NCBI GenBank assembly: GCA_049583635.1
Contig: JBAUWF010000045.1
Coordinates: 1 to 64,000, forward strand
Direction of reading: 5' to 3'
DNA from: Dokdonella_A sp049583635
Lineage (GTDB): Bacteria; Pseudomonadota; Gammaproteobacteria; Xanthomonadales; Rhodanobacteraceae
DNA: 64,000 bases
Shown here: piece after piece, positions 62,341 to 64,000 of the stretch
How positions within the stretch are numbered: position 1 is the stretch's first letter
Layout of the letters: the number at the start of each line of letters is the position of its first letter
Notes under the pieces: generated by a model
What the model was told of the DNA's origin: nothing
Databases searched by the model: none
Seen by the model: only the letters and a program-made list of their open reading frames with translations
Position numbers and translations under genes: made by a program

Positions 62341-64000
62341 TCAGGCCGTGTAGCCCCAGCGCCGCATCAATGGTTCGAGAACCGGCAACACCGGTTCGAA
62401 ATATTCTCGATACCGCTGCCAGCGTCCGAGAGCCTTCTTGTTCAGCGGTTCTACCACTTGCGAGTAACTTGGCGTGCCGATGAATCCCTTCTCCCGCGCG
62501 TGCTGGTCGAACCGTTGCAGTGCCGTTGCATCTCCGAGACCAACGTGCCGGGCAATGCGCTCAGTCTGCGCACCGACATCGTCGAGCAGATCCTCATAAC
62601 GCAAATCGATAGCATCGGGCTGGAGCACGTCGGCGTGGCGAAGCCAAAAATTCATCGCGTTGACATAACCACGCGCGAGGCGTTCGAGTGACGAGCACAT
62701 CATCTGATAGGCCGGTGCGCTGAAACTCTGCATGTAATTGCTGAGGACCACATCGCACGGGTGACGCAGGGCCAGGATGATGCGCGCCTGCGGAAACAGG
62801 CGGCTGATCATCGGCAAGCGCAATATATTGAGTGGATTCTTGTCGACCAGACGTTCGCCGGGAGCAAGATCGACCACGCCGTTGACACATTTCCAGTAGA
62901 CCCCTCGCAGTTGCTCGAGCGTCGGCGGATCGAGACGTTCCAGATCCTCGGGATATTGCAGGTCCCGCTCATGCATGGCCGCAACCACATCCTGCAGAAA
63001 TGCTCGCTCATCCATCGCCTTGAGACCCGGATGGGCGTCGAGCATCTGTTCGAGCAGCGTCGTACCCGAACGCGGAAAGCCGACGATGAAGATCGGCGAG
63101 CGTTCGGCGCTCGGCGCGTCCGGATCATCGAGCCAGCGTGCGTAGGCTTCGGCGTCGACCGGGTACTTGGTGATCTCCAATGGCTCCGAATCGGCCGGAA
63201 CCAGATTCGGTACCAGGCGCGAAGCATGTCGCACCTGCAGCTCATGCGCGCGCTCGAGCGCCTGCATCGTGCCCGCAGTGTCGCCGGTCGCATCGCAGGA
63301 CTTGGCCAGCGCGAACCAGCGCGGGGCACGCGTCACGTTCTGCTCGCCACCCCCAAGTTCGCTGCGATACAGCCCGATCGCTTCCTCGTGGCGACCACGG
63401 CGCGCGGCCAGGGACGCACGGACACCCAGTACCTCAGCCGCGTCGGCGCCGCTGGTTTCGGCCAGTCGCAACATGTCCTCGGCTTCATCGAGCCGATTGA
63501 GGCGCTCGAGGAGGCTCGCCAGTCGCACGCGCACGGCCGGCTCGGCTTCGCGGTGGGCGAGCAAGGCACGCAGGCGTGCCTCGGCATCGGCGCTGCGTTC
63601 GAGTTGCATCAGGGCCAGTGCCAGGTCCGGACCCATGACCGGTCCGAGATAGGGCCAGCTCTCGTGTCCCTCCAGCAGCTTTTCGGCGATCCCCTTGTCG
63701 GTGCATTCGAAGCACGCCAGCGCGCCGTAGATGCGCGGCTCGGGCAGTGAAGGATCGCGCCGCCAGGCCTCCAACATCAGATCACGGGTCTCGACGGCAT
63801 CGCCCTGCTGCCAACGCAGCAGGCCCAGATTGGCCAGTGTCCCTGCATCGTCGGGCCGCAACGCCAGCGCCTCGCGATAGGCCTGCTCGGCTCCGTCCAG
63901 GTCGCCGGCCGCGCGCAGCACATTGCCGAGATTGTTGCGGTGACCCGGTTCGTCGGACTCAAGCTCAACCAGGCGCCGGTACAGATCAGCCGCCTCGCGC
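62341..64000 (-). CDS. TPR-containing sulfotransferase (5' end outside window)
   Basis: At least 552 residues, reading open through the window edge; the start is not visible. TPR repeats fill the first ~300 residues, then P-loop FPRSGTTLLEQML, LALRHPCDVVLSNYMQSF and the end FEPVLPVLEPLMRRWGY. A close paralog of the gene at 60327-62147 (same motifs and termini), 193 bases away on the same strand. Confidence 0.9.
   Translation of the reverse strand, partial: REAADLYRRLVELESDEPGHRNNLGNVLRAAGDLDGAEQAYREALALRPDDAGTLANLGLLRWQQGDAVETRDLMLEAWRRDPSLPEPRIYGALACFECTDKGIAEKLLEGHESWPYLGPVMGPDLALALMQLERSADAEARLRALLAHREAEPAVRVRLASLLERLNRLDEAEDMLRLAETSGADAAEVLGVRASLAARRGRHEEAIGLYRSELGGGEQNVTRAPRWFALAKSCDATGDTAGTMQALERAHELQVRHASRLVPNLVPADSEPLEITKYPVDAEAYARWLDDPDAPSAERSPIFIVGFPRSGTTLLEQMLDAHPGLKAMDERAFLQDVVAAMHERDLQYPEDLERLDPPTLEQLRGVYWKCVNGVVDLAPGERLVDKNPLNILRLPMISRLFPQARIILALRHPCDVVLSNYMQSFSAPAYQMMCSSLERLARGYVNAMNFWLRHADVLQPDAIDLRYEDLLDDVGAQTERIARHVGLGDATALQRFDQHAREKGFIGTPSYSQVVEPLNKKALGRWQRYREYFEPVLPVLEPLMRRWGYTA

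Overview
The window is high-GC (roughly 60-65% by eye) gammaproteobacterial chromosome, most likely from the Xanthomonadales/Lysobacterales, probably Rhodanobacteraceae (Dokdonella/Rudaea-like). This rests on the gene set and order: mrcA divergent from pilMNOPQ, rpoZ-spoT-ridA-recG, a cysteine-free L31, a short H-NS protein, TPR-sulfotransferase paralogs and REP-type repeats. I saw no rRNA, tRNA, CRISPR array, phage or insertion sequence. Taxonomy is inference from gene content only.

Layout. (1) 1-8008, minus strand: type IV pilus alignment complex and secretin pilMNOPQ, followed by a large Ig-like surface lipoprotein. (2) 8009-20054: housekeeping block with PBP1a (mrcA), citrate synthase, L31, a decayed methyltransferase pseudogene, recG, ridA, spoT, rpoZ and the lipid-transport lipoprotein mlaA. 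(3) 20112-29373, minus strand: two tightly overlapping operons. One is rdgB-hemW-zinc ribbon. The other runs pssA, a GAF/SpoIIE-phosphatase/RsbW-kinase fusion, a STAS protein, a complete MCE (Mla-like) lipid ABC transporter, a HolD-like protein and rimI. (4) 29523-37537, plus strand: a DUF4124 protein, proS, hns, acetoacetyl-CoA synthetase, a polyprenyl-phosphate-type glycosyltransferase and an asparagine-synthetase-like amidotransferase. (5) 37714-50046: a secreted hydrolase, then a surface-glycan region with an EamA/ArnE-type small transporter, a YfhO-family membrane protein, four unrelated methyltransferases and a sulfotransferase/double-glycosyltransferase fusion. (6) 50088-53395: the transsulfuration pair (cystathionine beta-synthase and a cystathionine gamma-lyase/synthase) and a YdcH/SlyX-like small protein. 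(7) 53818-64000: TPR-sulfotransferases, DUF4398 lipoproteins, the retraction ATPase pilU coupled to a PKHD hydroxylase, and a 2OG-Fe(II) oxygenase overlapping a TPR-sulfotransferase. The last gene is cut by the window end.

How the genes fit together. Pilus assembly (pilM-Q) and retraction (pilU) lie at opposite ends. The middle is dominated by envelope work: phospholipid synthesis and transport, peptidoglycan synthesis and sugar-lipid loading, flipping and transfer. The right-hand part is rich in group-transfer enzymes (sulfotransferases, methyltransferases, hydroxylases) likely to decorate surface glycans, lipids or peptides.

The best candidate for an undescribed system is the pssA/partner-switch/MCE operon (23373-29373). 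Its STAS protein occupies the MlaB position of a lipid transporter but carries a SpoIIAA-type phosphorylatable serine motif, and it is translationally coupled to a fused phosphatase-kinase. That suggests phosphorylation-gated lipid transport. The second candidate is the hydroxylase + sulfotransferase + glycosyltransferase assortment at 34.5-64 kb.
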